A stretch of 14,855 nucleotides of DNA from Bacillota bacterium. GTDB lineage: Bacteria > Bacillota > Clostridia > DSM-8532. The stretch's first letter is position 1; each line of letters begins with the position of its first letter. Shown here piece after piece: positions 1 through 7,901 of the stretch. Both the position numbers and the translations under genes were made by a program. Below the pieces are notes generated by a model that was not told the origin of the DNA, made no database searches, and saw nothing but the letters and a program-made list of their open reading frames with translations. The DNA is taken from assembly GCA_023426765.1 (NCBI GenBank), contig JAEZBW010000158.1, forward strand, positions 1 to 14,855, in the 5' to 3' direction.

Positions 1-858
1 GGGATCGGCAACATACCAGTTGTCACCTTCCAGCAGGATGGCACCCCATCTGTGCATGTTGGTGCTGATCACTTCACGCAGTGTTGTGGCGAAAACCGAC
101 GCATTCGGGAATGCTGCCTTCACGCGGGCGATCATGCCTTTAAAGCTGTCGATTTTTCCGGCCAATTCCTTTCCGCCGGCCTCGGGGCCTTCAATGCCCA
201 GGCTGAGCTGAAAATCCTCTTCATTGCCGATCAGAATATCGGATACGCTGGCGATTTCGGTAAAAATATCACGAAGTTCCTTTTCACGGTTCTTCCAGAA
301 CGATGCACGATAGTTCATATCAAAGGAAATTCTCGTGCCATGCTGTTTGGCCGCTCTGGCCAGTTCCAGGCAGAAGCTGCCGGTTTCGGGTGAAAGCGCC
401 GCAATCAGGCCGGACAGGTGCAGAATCTGAACCCCGTCCCGGGCAAACAGCTTTTCCAGATCAAAATCCTTTGCATTCAGCGTGCGTCCCACTTCACCGG
501 CACGGTCATTGTGAACGCGGGGCCCTCTGGCACCGTAACCTGCATCGGCGATGTTGAACTGGTGACGGTAACCCCACGGACCGCCCTGAGGAACTTCCTT
601 CCCCTCATACTCCATATGACGGCCGGCCAGATTGTCCTTAATCAGCCGCGCGATAGGGCTGTCCTTAACAAAGGTTGTAAGTACTTTCACACGAAGGCCA
701 AGATAGGATGAGATGCTGGCAACATTGGTTTCAGCGCTGGTGACATGCAGCATGAACAGATCACTTGAGTGAACGGGCTGTGAGTTTGTCGGTGTAATGC
801 GGATGCCCATACTGGTCGGAACGACCATGGCGTAAGCGGCGTTTTCTCGAAGTTGCAT
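1..858 (-). CDS. kdgK: PfkB-family sugar kinase, probable 2-keto-3-deoxygluconate kinase (3' end outside window)
   Basis: An open frame of 286 codons runs from an ATG at 858 to the window edge with no stop, so the C-terminus is missing. An AAGGAGG ribosome site lies just upstream of the ATG. The protein has the ribokinase/PfkB layout: an N-terminal substrate-binding region with AETNVASISSYLG (residues 42-54, the usual GA..NVA..LA.LG segment), a PRVHNDRAG stretch (103-111), a LHLSGL strand (137-142), SFDMNYR (168-174, typical of KDG kinases, which have FDxNYR), and GNEEDF (201-206). The anion-hole GxGD motif near the C-terminus would lie beyond the edge. KDG kinases phosphorylate 2-keto-3-deoxygluconate in the cytoplasm during pectin or uronate breakdown. 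The family is clear; the substrate is inferred from the FDMNYR and DRAG segments, and another sugar acid is possible. Confidence 0.8.
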   Translation of the reverse strand, partial: MQLRENAAYAMVVPTSMGIRITPTNSQPVHSSDLFMLHVTSAETNVASISSYLGLRVKVLTTFVKDSPIARLIKDNLAGRHMEYEGKEVPQGGPWGYRHQFNIADAGYGARGPRVHNDRAGEVGRTLNAKDFDLEKLFARDGVQILHLSGLIAALSPETGSFCLELARAAKQHGTRISFDMNYRASFWKNREKELRDIFTEIASVSDILIGNEEDFQLSLGIEGPEAGGKELAGKIDSFKGMIARVKAAFPNASVFATTLREVISTNMHRWGAILLEGDNWYVADP

Positions 859-900
859 GAGTGAAAACCTCCTTAAAGACATTTCTGATCTATTTTTATC

Positions 901-929
901 ATTTTATCGTATTTTATCCGGTTTCTCCA
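901..929 (-). promoter_or_regulatory. Candidate sigma-A promoter of the PfkB kinase gene
   Basis: On the minus strand a TGGAGA -35 (929-924) is separated by exactly 17 bp from a TAAAAT -10 (906-901). The predicted start near 894 gives a leader of about 36 nt carrying the AAGGAGG site. The -35 is only a 4/6 match. A CCGG...CCGG repeat (919-922 and 931-934) brackets it. Confidence 0.45.
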
Positions 930-940
930 GCCGGGCTATT

Positions 941-960
941 GGTTTGCGCCGGTTGAAACC
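941..960. promoter_or_regulatory. 20-bp dyad, possible operator upstream of the kinase gene
   Basis: GGTTT (941-945) and AAACC (956-960) are inverted copies around a CC|GG centre (949-952). An even dyad with a central palindrome just upstream of a -35 is typical of a repressor or activator site, for example LacI/GntR-type regulators of sugar-acid catabolism. The regulator is not in the window and the site is inferred only from symmetry. Confidence 0.3.
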
Positions 961-1293
961 TGGGGAGCATTACTGGTTGCAGATAGCGCAGGATAACCTT
1001 CCGAGAGGCCTGTCACGCGGGTTGGAGCTTGAGATGCGTTCTCATGCCGGGGTTGTCCTATCCGGGAGAGCGTTCCTGTGACAACACTTGCAAAACTACC
1101 CCATTTTAGGTCATATTATATCGAAAATACTCCAAATTTTGTTTGCATTTATTCGGAACTTTAACGCTTTTTTAGCACTTGCCCGAAAGGGAGACGGTTA
1201 TCCGGTACGGCTTTCAGAAAGTAAAAACCAGCCATTTCAAGCAGTTACACCTGAGAATGGCCGGCATTTTGCATGTTAAACATTATGCGGATC
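961..1293. other. Gene-free stretch with several short stem-loops, no recognised function
   Basis: No convincing gene is present: the short frames here lack ribosome sites. Visible structure consists of TGAGA/TCTCA (1030-1034 and 1040-1044), CCC-GAAA-GGG with a GNRA-type loop (1182-1191), and a longer stem of CCAGCCATT with AATGGCCGG (1228-1236 and 1256-1264, one mismatch). A TATAAT lies on the minus strand at 1120-1115 without a clear -35. I tried to match it to common riboswitch cores (c-di-GMP, TPP, SAM, THF, ZTP) and found none. Confidence 0.3.
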
Positions 1294-1320
1294 AGGCTTC
1301 AGGAAATTCCTGCAGAGCCT
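1294..1320 (-). terminator. Hairpin immediately after the DUF4097 stop codon
   Basis: AGGCT (1294-1298) pairs with AGCCT (1316-1320), and inside it CAGGA (1300-1304) pairs with TCCTG (1308-1312). On the minus strand the hairpin begins at the base after the TAA of the DUF4097 gene. There is no U-tract after it, so it is either a weak terminator or a 3'-end stabiliser. Confidence 0.4.
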
Positions 1321-2394
1321 TTAGCGTTTTTGAATTCTGATGTCCCCCGAAGTGGTATGAACCTCAACGCTGCCGTCACCGTCGCCGGTCTCGGCTTCCA
1401 GATGATTCTTTCCCGATGAAAGGATTTTCATTGAAAAATCTCCACAGTTGATGTCACCGGAAACAGTATTCAAATCCACCTTGAACCCGGAATTCCCCGG
1501 AAGCTGAAGCTTTACCGAGCCGGATACGCTGTTTACCTTGAATGTGTCAAAGCCCTTTTCAAAGGATACGGTTAAATCTCCGGAAGTGGTGGACAATTCT
1601 GCACTCCCCTCCTGGAGGTTCATCTGAACCGATCCCGAGATGCTGGTGGATGTAACCTTTTCAGTGACCGCATTCCGGATGGTGGTGGAGCCGGAGGTTG
1701 ATCCAAGCTTCACCTCTGCGGCTTCAATGCTGTCGGCCTCGAAGCTCCCGGACACCGAACCCTTCTCGAAACTATCTTCGGCGATCAGCTTTCCAATATT
1801 GAAAGAGCCCGATGTCGAGTGCATCTGCACCTGATCTCCGATGATGTTTTTCACCTTGATTTCACCGGAAGTGGTATTCAGCTCAATATCCCGGCCTTTC
1901 AGCTCCGGTGCGCTGATGGTTCCGGAAACGGTGACGATCTCAAGATCATCTTCCCAATTTGCCGGAACCTTCACATCCAGCCAGGTTCCACCGGAGATCG
2001 AGACATTCGTACTGATGGGGTAAACAATTCTGACAATGATTGTTTTTCCTTCTTTTAAAACTTCAAGATAGGGCAGTGCATCTTTGTTCAAGGTAGTAAT
2101 CTTCCCATGGAAATGTGCTTCAACCTCGTTGGAATTGTGGGCTTCGATATTAACCTCGGAGCTGACCGCTGAAATGGCTATTTTGTCCATACCGCTTACA
2201 GTAGCTTTGCCGGTGTCATCAATCGTATAACCGCTGAGGGTGCTGCCTCTGGTTTTACTGTTGTTGCTTACTTTATTTCTTTGAAACACGCCGTCTTTTC
2301 CAAAGCCCTTTGCCATGGCGAAGCCTCCCATTAATACGGCTACTATCAGAATAAAGCCTATCATCGGTAAAATGTTTTTTCCTTTTTCATTCAT
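1321..2394 (-). CDS. Membrane-anchored DUF4097-type beta-repeat protein
   Basis: 357 residues, started at the ATG at 2394 behind an AGGGGG site. Residues 9-29 form one hydrophobic segment (uncleaved signal anchor; no lipobox), so the rest is expected outside the membrane. From residue 156 a three-residue turn, TSG, VSG or ISG, recurs at 156, 175, 194, 214, 233, 252, 270, 290, 311 and 348, a spacing near 19 residues. Alternating hydrophobic positions between turns suggest a beta-solenoid or beta-roll. This matches the DUF4097/putative-adhesin families, often found beside envelope-stress or PspC-like regulators in Firmicutes; their biochemical role is not settled. The gene lies 250 bp downstream of the ABC permease, beyond a strong terminator, so it is probably its own transcription unit. 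The family call is firm, the function unknown. Confidence 0.8.
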   Translation of the reverse strand: MNEKGKNILPMIGFILIVAVLMGGFAMAKGFGKDGVFQRNKVSNNSKTRGSTLSGYTIDDTGKATVSGMDKIAISAVSSEVNIEAHNSNEVEAHFHGKITTLNKDALPYLEVLKEGKTIIVRIVYPISTNVSISGGTWLDVKVPANWEDDLEIVTVSGTISAPELKGRDIELNTTSGEIKVKNIIGDQVQMHSTSGSFNIGKLIAEDSFEKGSVSGSFEADSIEAAEVKLGSTSGSTTIRNAVTEKVTSTSISGSVQMNLQEGSAELSTTSGDLTVSFEKGFDTFKVNSVSGSVKLQLPGNSGFKVDLNTVSGDINCGDFSMKILSSGKNHLEAETGDGDGSVEVHTTSGDIRIQKR

Positions 2395-2462
2395 TGGATA
2401 ATCCCCCTGTTCAATCAGCCTGGTTATATCGTCCAGTTTGCTGTTCCATTAATAACTATATT

Positions 2463-2477
2463 CTTTGTATCACAAAG
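2463..2477. promoter_or_regulatory. Perfect 15-bp palindrome upstream of the DUF4097 gene
   Basis: CTTTGT (2463-2468), ATC, ACAAAG (2472-2477) is a perfect inverted repeat 69 bp upstream of the start codon. A dimeric regulator could bind here. No good sigma-A hexamer pair was found beside it, so the promoter of this gene is unresolved. Confidence 0.3.
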
Positions 2478-2505
2478 GGGCCATGTCCCACAAGGCACTT
2501 AATGA

Positions 2506-2525
2506 AACTCTAATACAACTCTAAT
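2506..2525. promoter_or_regulatory. Direct repeat with an 11-bp period, possible response-regulator site
   Basis: AACTCTAAT occurs at 2506-2514 and again at 2517-2525, identical over nine bases and offset by 11 bp. Tandem sites with about one helical turn between them are the usual target of OmpR/PhoB-class response regulators. It sits 112-131 bp upstream of the DUF4097 start. The functional reading is inference. Confidence 0.3.
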
Positions 2526-2532
2526 CGCAAAC

Positions 2533-2559
2533 AAAAAAAGCGGGGGTGACCGCTTTTTT
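2533..2559 (-). terminator. Strong intrinsic terminator (symmetric) after the ABC exporter operon
   Basis: GCGG (2540-2543), six-base loop, CCGC (2550-2553), flanked by an A-run (2533-2539) and a T-run (2554-2559) that extend the stem. It works in either direction in principle. On the minus strand it lies about 85 bp past the permease stop codon and separates that operon from the DUF4097 gene. Confidence 0.85.
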
Positions 2560-2644
2560 CCAATTCAATGAGCAATTGCACCAAAACGCTTACCCGGCTT
2601 ATCAATGGGGGATTGAACCCGCTACTGAAACGGAGACCGGATGA

Positions 2645-4207
2645 TCAGGCTGCAACTTCAAAATTCTTAAATATACCCCGGGCTGCGAGGAACAACCCGG
2701 ACACGGCAATCAAATTCCATGCTGCAATGGCCAGCACCGATATGAAATCGTTCTTAAACAAAACTGCAGTAATAATCATTAAGACAATTCCCGGCATAAT
2801 CACAAAAACAGAGACAAAAAGCTTGATGAAGATCTGCATCACCTTGCTGTGTACGCCTCCAAATAACCTGCGGGATACGATGTCGGCATAAATATAAACA
2901 GCCCCGTACAATGTATAGCAAACAACGCACGCAACGGCAACCGGCAGGCTGATATTCAGAATAAAGTAAGAGAGGGTGAACAGTAAAATGCCATCGAGAA
3001 GGTTTTTGATGTTTTCGGGCAAGGTTGTATATAAAAGCTTTTTGCCGGTCGTTTCAGGAATGAGGAAAACATAAGGCTTATCCAGCTCTGCAGGCCATTT
3101 CCCCTGAACTGTGAAGAAAAAAAGCATATACGCGCTGAAGAACAGCGTGAAAAAGATCGACGTCTGGCTTTCGGGCATTAAAAACTTGAACGCGATTCCT
3201 GCCAGAACGATGATCAGGCTGGATTTGTCAAAAAACATAAAATAGCTGGTTTTGCGATATTCCAACATGCTTTTTTCAAAAATAACTCTTGCTCCGCTGC
3301 CGGTAAATCCACCTTTCACCTTACGTGCTTTCCTTTGCGTCAGGCTGGCATCCCTGCCCTGCCGTTTGGCTGCGATACGCTGCTCCATCTGTTCGGTGGC
3401 GCCAAGAACATCTTCATAGTAGTCCACATCGCTTTTATACAGGACAGTAACGAAGGTAATTATAACGACGGTTAATATACCCACACTCAGCCAGAAAGAA
3501 GGCCCAATACCATAGACTGCAGCCGATGCAATCGTTCTTAGCTGCCCAACCAGCGGCATCCATGTAAAAACATCACTGTTCAGGTACGCAACGGCACCTT
3601 CCAGCAGGGATTGCTTTTGCATCACCGTTGCGACCAGGCCCGCAACAAACACCACAATCAGCGCATCCAGCGCTCGCTTGGTCAAATTACGCTTTTTACT
3701 GCCGCCTGAAGAAAAGGTGTATAGAATCATCCCTACGATAGGATACAGCAGGGAGTAAAACAGCACCGAAAGAAGAATCACCCAGATACCGTAGCTGTGG
3801 AGCATGAAATTGTTCTTGACATTGGGAACCTGAAAAATGGTGAAAAGCACAATCAGCAGGGATGTTCCCATATGCTTGATAAAGCCGTATAAAAGAACCT
3901 TGCTCGGACGAAATGGCGCGGTGAAAACCAGATTCACATCGGAAAACCGGAAATAGGAGCTCCCCTTTTCAATGCCCTGCTTCAGGCTGAAATACAGCGC
4001 GATGATGATCAACCCCGTGAAGATGGCGCTGAACAACGCATTATCCCCGTGCCGCACCGACCCGGAGGGCATGATGAGAACAACCACGAGGGAGCCCACC
4101 ATCAGCATCCCAATCAGGATGTATCCAATCAGCGCCAGCGGTTTGTGGGCCAGCCCGCGGATGATGTTTTTCAGTTGTTTACGGATGATATACAACAGCG
4201 CGCTCAT
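2645..4207 (-). CDS. ABC transporter permease subunit (putative exporter)
   Basis: 520 residues with many hydrophobic segments: around 24-48, 59-76, 104-127, 136-166, 180-196, 232-256, 325-350, 352-370, a cluster at roughly 405-445, and two near the C-terminus. A long charged stretch (about 260-310, with a basic EQRIAAKRQGRD segment) separates two membrane halves and should be cytoplasmic. No ATPase motifs are present. The start ATG overlaps the stop of the ATPase gene by 4 bp (ATGA), so the two are translationally coupled and should form one complex. The overall shape recalls the 'putative ABC exporter' permeases of Firmicutes rather than an importer; no substrate-binding protein is nearby. 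Substrate unknown. Confidence 0.8.
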   Translation of the reverse strand: MSALLYIIRKQLKNIIRGLAHKPLALIGYILIGMLMVGSLVVVLIMPSGSVRHGDNALFSAIFTGLIIIALYFSLKQGIEKGSSYFRFSDVNLVFTAPFRPSKVLLYGFIKHMGTSLLIVLFTIFQVPNVKNNFMLHSYGIWVILLSVLFYSLLYPIVGMILYTFSSGGSKKRNLTKRALDALIVVFVAGLVATVMQKQSLLEGAVAYLNSDVFTWMPLVGQLRTIASAAVYGIGPSFWLSVGILTVVIITFVTVLYKSDVDYYEDVLGATEQMEQRIAAKRQGRDASLTQRKARKVKGGFTGSGARVIFEKSMLEYRKTSYFMFFDKSSLIIVLAGIAFKFLMPESQTSIFFTLFFSAYMLFFFTVQGKWPAELDKPYVFLIPETTGKKLLYTTLPENIKNLLDGILLFTLSYFILNISLPVAVACVVCYTLYGAVYIYADIVSRRLFGGVHSKVMQIFIKLFVSVFVIMPGIVLMIITAVLFKNDFISVLAIAAWNLIAVSGLFLAARGIFKNFEVAA

Positions 4208-4914
4208 GCACCAGCCACTCCTTCCGTGACTTCAAAGAAGATCTTCTCCAGTGACTCGGCATTGTTTTCAACCTCTTTGCGCGTCCTGGATAAGACCACC
4301 TTGCCCTTGTTCATGATCAGAACTCTGTCCCAAACCTCTTCAATACTGTCGATGATATGGGTACTGATCAGTATGGTGCAGCCTGCATTTTTCAGATCCA
4401 CAAATACGTTTTTCAGTTCCTTAATCGCTTTCGGATCCAGCCCCACCATGGGCTCGTCGAACATGACCATCCTCGGGTTTATCAGCAGCGCACAGCAGAT
4501 ACTGATCTTCTGCTGCATTCCCTTGGACAGTTCTTTCCCGACCTTGTCTTTCTTATCTGCCAGGTCGAAGCGGTTCAGCAAATGCTCGGCCTGTTCCTGC
4601 CAGCCTTCGTTCAGCCGGTAGGCGCGGGCAATAAACTCCATATGCTCCCATACCGTTAAATAGTCGTAAACCGCAGCGCTTTCAGGCACATAACCGAATA
4701 CCTTTTTCGCCTGGGTGGTTTTATTGGAATTGCCATCGATTAAAATCGCCCCATCAAACCGCAGCAGCCCTGCGATAGACTTGATGGTGGTGCTTTTCCC
4801 CGCTCCATTGGGCCCGAGCAGCACCCCGATCTCTCCCTCGTTTACTTCGAAGCTGATATTGTCAACTGCTAAAACCTTTTCATACCGTTTGGTCAGATTT
4901 TTTACCTGAAGCAT
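4204..4914 (-). CDS. ABC transporter ATP-binding protein
   Basis: 236 residues with the complete nucleotide-binding set: Walker A GPNGAGKST (34-42), signature LSKGMQ (129-134, a common variant of LSGGQ), Walker B MVMFDEP (149-155), D-loop GLD (158-160) and switch His186 in STHII. The Q-loop position reads VPES (76-79), with Glu where Gln is usual, as in many drug and lantibiotic exporters of the CcmA/BcrA type. It would hydrolyse ATP to drive the permease encoded next. A ribosome site AAAGGA lies 11 bp before the ATG, and the gene is first in its operon, about 29 nt after a predicted transcription start. Confidence 0.92.
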   Translation of the reverse strand: MLQVKNLTKRYEKVLAVDNISFEVNEGEIGVLLGPNGAGKSTTIKSIAGLLRFDGAILIDGNSNKTTQAKKVFGYVPESAAVYDYLTVWEHMEFIARAYRLNEGWQEQAEHLLNRFDLADKKDKVGKELSKGMQQKISICCALLINPRMVMFDEPMVGLDPKAIKELKNVFVDLKNAGCTILISTHIIDSIEEVWDRVLIMNKGKVVLSRTRKEVENNAESLEKIFFEVTEGVAGA

Positions 4915-4949
4915 ATTCTTTCGAATCCTTTCACATCAATTTCCGTATC

Positions 4950-4978
4950 ATTATACATCACACAGGACACCAACACAA
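4950..4978 (-). promoter_or_regulatory. Sigma-A promoter of the ABC exporter operon
   Basis: Minus strand: TTGTGT (4978-4973), 17-bp spacer, perfect TATAAT (4955-4950). The predicted start near 4943 leaves a leader of about 29 nt before the ATPase ATG. Confidence 0.75.
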
Positions 4979-5132
4979 GAAAATACTGGAAGGCACACGC
5001 ATCATTCTGCGGAGGTTTTCCCACCTTTTCATTACGGCTTTTCTGCGGAATTGTCTGTGATTTCCATAAGTATAAGACAAAAAAGAATTTCTCGGCATTC
5101 GCTGCGCGAACTATGTTATGAAACATAATAAA

Positions 5133-5157
5133 AGAGAAGATGCTATACACCTTCTCT
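5133..5157 (-). terminator. Intrinsic terminator after the SEC-C gene (end of ddl operon)
   Basis: AGAGAAGATG (5133-5142) pairs with CACCTTCTCT (5148-5157) through a five-base loop, with one G-U wobble in the minus-strand RNA. On the minus strand it is followed by TTTTATTATGTTT. A second small perfect hairpin, TATGTT/AACATA (5112-5117 and 5122-5127), lies just beyond. The first hairpin is 36 bp after the SEC-C stop codon. Confidence 0.7.
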
Positions 5158-5192
5158 CCGATCAAAATCTGTTTGTTCACCGAATGGCCGAC

Positions 5193-5687
5193 CTATTTCC
5201 CACAGCATTTCTTGTATTTTTTCCCGCTTCCGCAGGGGCAGGGATCATTCCGGCCCGTTTTGTTCACGGTGACATGGCTGTCTTCATGCAGCTTCAGGCG
5301 GATTTCCTTCTTTTTGTCCCCGGAAAGAATACTCTCCCACTGCGGCAGATCATACAGCCAGTCGGCTTTTGCTTTCAGCATGTTGTAGTACAGTTTCTCA
5401 TAATCAATGGTCACATCGATCATACTCTTCTCGGTCAGTTCTTCAAGGGCAACTTCCTGGGTCAGGCTTGTATTGATACCATCCAGGAAACCGACAAAGG
5501 TGATGGGCTCCATATGATAATGATCGGCCAGCTCCTTCAGCACACCGTTGATTCTCTTCTGTTCCCCGTCCAGGATCTCGCGGTAAACCTCGGTTTCCTG
5601 GGCAAGATACAGGCGGAAGTAATCCTGGTATGTGCTGGTTTTCTGGTTCTCTTCCATCCTGGTTTGCCATTGTTGAAATAAAGTCAT
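5193..5687 (-). CDS. SEC-C motif (zinc-binding) small protein
   Basis: 164 residues with a GGAGG site before the ATG. The C-terminal end is a textbook SEC-C motif: GRNDPCPCGSGKKYKKCC, with Cys150, Cys152, Cys161 and Cys162 as the metal ligands (CxC-x8-CC). The same tail occurs at the end of SecA, where it binds zinc and contacts SecB or the ribosome. The rest (residues 1-140) is mostly charged and helical, without membrane segments, and lacks any SecA domain, so this is a free-standing SEC-C protein of unknown role. It is the last gene of the ddl-murI-ywiB-argS run, 23 bp after argS, and is followed by a terminator. Confidence 0.85.
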   Translation of the reverse strand: MTLFQQWQTRMEENQKTSTYQDYFRLYLAQETEVYREILDGEQKRINGVLKELADHYHMEPITFVGFLDGINTSLTQEVALEELTEKSMIDVTIDYEKLYYNMLKAKADWLYDLPQWESILSGDKKKEIRLKLHEDSHVTVNKTGRNDPCPCGSGKKYKKCCGK

Positions 5688-5710
5688 TCTAATCTCCTCC
5701 AGTATATTTG

Positions 5711-7408
5711 TTACATTTTTTCGGGTGCCTGTATGCGAATCAGGTCAAGCACATTCCGGATGACCGTCAACGTGCAGCTGACCAGCAAAAGCCTGGCCTG
5801 AAGCAGCGATTCTTCCTCTCCCTTTACGCGGCAGGCATTGTAGAAGCTGTGGAAATCCGACGCCACATCCATGACAAAACGAGTCAGCCTGCTCGGTTCA
5901 AGGGTCTGTGCCGACAACGCCATTTCTTCGGGATATTGCGCCAGCCTTTTCATTAAAGCGATCTCTTCGGGCTGAACCAGCAAGTTCATGTCCACCTGCT
6001 CCACTGGAATGCGGACGATGTTCTCCTCCGCAAGCTTTTTCAGAATGTTGCAGATGCGCGCATGGGCATACTGGACATAAAAGACCGGGTTGTTATTGGA
6101 TTGTTCCACCGCCAGATCCATGTCAAAATCCAGATGGCTGCCCGAAGTTTTCAGGTTGAAGAAAAACCTTGCAGCATCAACACCCACTTCGTCCAGCAGA
6201 TCCCCAAGGGTGATCGCCCGGCCCGTTCTTTTGGACATTCTTGCAATTTCTCCGTTCCTGTACAGCCGGACCAACTGGAACAGTACAATCTGCAGCCTGT
6301 CTTTTGATATACCGCAGGCTTCCATCGCAGCTTTCATTCTGGCTACATGCCCGTGATGATCCGCTCCCCACAGGTTGATTACCCTGTCGAAGCCTCTTTT
6401 GATGAATTTATTGCGGTGATAGGCTATATCTGCCGCCATGTATGTGGGCAGGCCGTTTTGCCTGACAAGCACTTCATCCTTTTCAAGCCCTGTTTTGCTT
6501 CCTTCCAGCCAAAGAGCGCCGTCCTTTTCAACAACATATCCGTTTTCCTTCAAGTGATTCAGGGTATCGTCCACTTCGCCATGATACAGGGTGCTTTCCC
6601 TGAACCATACGTCATAATGAATGCCATACCGGGACAACCCCTCCTCGATCTTTTTCAGGTTCTTCGGCAGGGCGTAGTCCACCAATACCTTTCTTCTTTC
6701 CCCGGTGGGCTTTTCAGCCAGAGCATTTCCGTGTTCAGCCAGATATGCTTTGGCATGGTCGGTAATATCTTCACCCTGATAACCGTCCTCCGGGAATGGA
6801 ACCTCATTTTCTCCGTATATCTGCTGAAGGTACCTGGCTTCCAGCGAAGCACCGAACTTCTCTATCTGATTGCCTGCATCGTTGATATAGAATTCACGGG
6901 TGACCTGATAACCCGACTTTTCCAGCACGCTCGCGATGCAATCGCCCAGCGCGCCGCCACGGGCATTTCCCATATGCAAAGGGCCGGTCGGGTTCGCGCT
7001 GACAAACTCAACCATCACTTTTTCGCCTTTTCCGACATTCACCTCGCCGTAATGCTCTTTTCTTTCATCGATCAGCGCGAGGGTTTCATACAGCCACTGG
7101 CGGTTCAGATAAAAGTTCAGAAAGCCCGGTCCGGCCACCTGAACCTTTGTGATAAACGTACCGGAGGTATCCAGATGTTCAAGGAGGATTCCTGCGATTT
7201 GCACCGGTGCCTTTTTAGCCTGCTTCGACATCTGCATGGCCAGATTGGTAGAAAAATCACCGAAGGCTTCTTCTCTGGGTTTTTCCAGAACCACCGCCGG
7301 CAGATCCATTCCGGGCAGCTTTCCTTCAGCAATTGCAGCATTGATCGCCTGATGCAGCGCTTTTTCAATCTGTTCCCTGATCTTTTCATAAATACTGTAC
7401 ATGTTCAT
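5711..7408 (-). CDS. argS: Arginyl-tRNA synthetase
   Basis: 565 residues, normal length for ArgRS. It charges tRNA-Arg with arginine in the cytoplasm. Visible class I features: the N-terminal tRNA-recognition domain (about 1-110) with EEAFGDFSTNLA (46-57), the HIGH motif as HMGN (145-148) inside SANPTGPLHMGNARG, WGADHHGH (347-354), and the KMSKS equivalent MSKR (391-394) in ARMSKRTG. The DALR anticodon-binding domain starts near YVQYAHARI (444-452) and runs to the end. The ATG at 7408 follows GAAGGATGGA; a second in-frame Met two codons on is an alternative. It begins 19 bp after the YwiB-like gene, an order also seen in Bacillus, and no T-box leader is visible, so expression should follow the operon promoter. 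Confidence 0.97.
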   Translation of the reverse strand: MNMYSIYEKIREQIEKALHQAINAAIAEGKLPGMDLPAVVLEKPREEAFGDFSTNLAMQMSKQAKKAPVQIAGILLEHLDTSGTFITKVQVAGPGFLNFYLNRQWLYETLALIDERKEHYGEVNVGKGEKVMVEFVSANPTGPLHMGNARGGALGDCIASVLEKSGYQVTREFYINDAGNQIEKFGASLEARYLQQIYGENEVPFPEDGYQGEDITDHAKAYLAEHGNALAEKPTGERRKVLVDYALPKNLKKIEEGLSRYGIHYDVWFRESTLYHGEVDDTLNHLKENGYVVEKDGALWLEGSKTGLEKDEVLVRQNGLPTYMAADIAYHRNKFIKRGFDRVINLWGADHHGHVARMKAAMEACGISKDRLQIVLFQLVRLYRNGEIARMSKRTGRAITLGDLLDEVGVDAARFFFNLKTSGSHLDFDMDLAVEQSNNNPVFYVQYAHARICNILKKLAEENIVRIPVEQVDMNLLVQPEEIALMKRLAQYPEEMALSAQTLEPSRLTRFVMDVASDFHSFYNACRVKGEEESLLQARLLLVSCTLTVIRNVLDLIRIQAPEKM

Positions 7409-7427
7409 TCCATCCTTCGTTGCTTTT

Positions 7428-7844
7428 TTACTGTACCCTTACATTCAGCGTTGTAAAGCTGGTCACCTGATTATTCACCTCGATGACATATTCCAGATCA
7501 AAACGCCCGCCGCTGTCATCCATATCCACACTGAGGCTGCGGGCCGTTACACCCACTTCTATCATTCCGAACTCGGTATTATATCCGGAGGTATGCTTGC
7601 GTCCCTTTTCAAACACCATCAGGCTGGAAACATTTCCCTGACGGATGAGGGTAACAGAGTCCGGAGAAACCTTCAAAGTGGTGGTTGTCCCATCCAGCCC
7701 CGTCACTTCGCTTTCAGCATAGGTGATAAAATAAGCATTTTCCTGTTTATAATAAGTTCCCTCAGTGATAAAATTCATGACTTCGGCATCTTCGTTCGGA
7801 TGCTCCTGCTTGCTGTCGACCGTTATCATTACGTCCTTTTTCAA
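7428..7844 (-). CDS. DUF1934 (YwiB-like) beta-barrel protein
   Basis: 138 residues with a regular strand pattern and no signal peptide or membrane segment. The N-terminus (KKDVMITVDSKQ), the central YKQENAYFITYAESEVTGL (about 32-50) and the C-terminal strand pair ending VTSFTTLNVRVQ match the DUF1934 family, a small lipocalin-like barrel whose ligand and job are not known. In Bacillus subtilis the homologue ywiB lies next to argS, as here. The start is probably the TTG at 7844, behind an AGAGGG site; an ATG five codons on (7829) with its own AAGGA is the alternative. It is 57 bp after murI and 19 bp before argS. Confidence 0.8.
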   Translation of the reverse strand: MKKDVMITVDSKQEHPNEDAEVMNFITEGTYYKQENAYFITYAESEVTGLDGTTTTLKVSPDSVTLIRQGNVSSLMVFEKGRKHTSGYNTEFGMIEVGVTARSLSVDMDDSGGRFDLEYVIEVNNQVTSFTTLNVRVQ

Positions 7845-7901
7845 TATGTTTCCCTCTTTCGTTGTTCTCTCTTATGGGATATCGGCATTCCCTGTCTATG
7901 T

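Noticed and set aside
52..711. Overlapping plus-strand frames in the first 700 bases
   Set aside because: Antisense to the PfkB kinase frame, which is intact over 286 codons with clear motifs.
857..1081. Plus-strand frame of 74 codons starting over the kinase start codon
   Set aside because: No ribosome site on that strand; it is the reverse of the kinase leader region.
1088..1279. Possible riboswitch or short gene at 1088-1279
   Set aside because: I compared it with common riboswitch cores and found no match; the short frame there has no ribosome site.
4902..5180. Minus-strand frame of 92 codons upstream of the ABC ATPase
   Set aside because: It overlaps the promoter at 4950-4978, the start of the ATPase gene and a terminator, and has no ribosome site.
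6347..7456. Plus-strand open frame of 369 codons opposite argS
   Set aside because: It is antisense to a well-supported argS, has no ribosome site and no recognisable domain; it arises from codon bias of the minus-strand gene.
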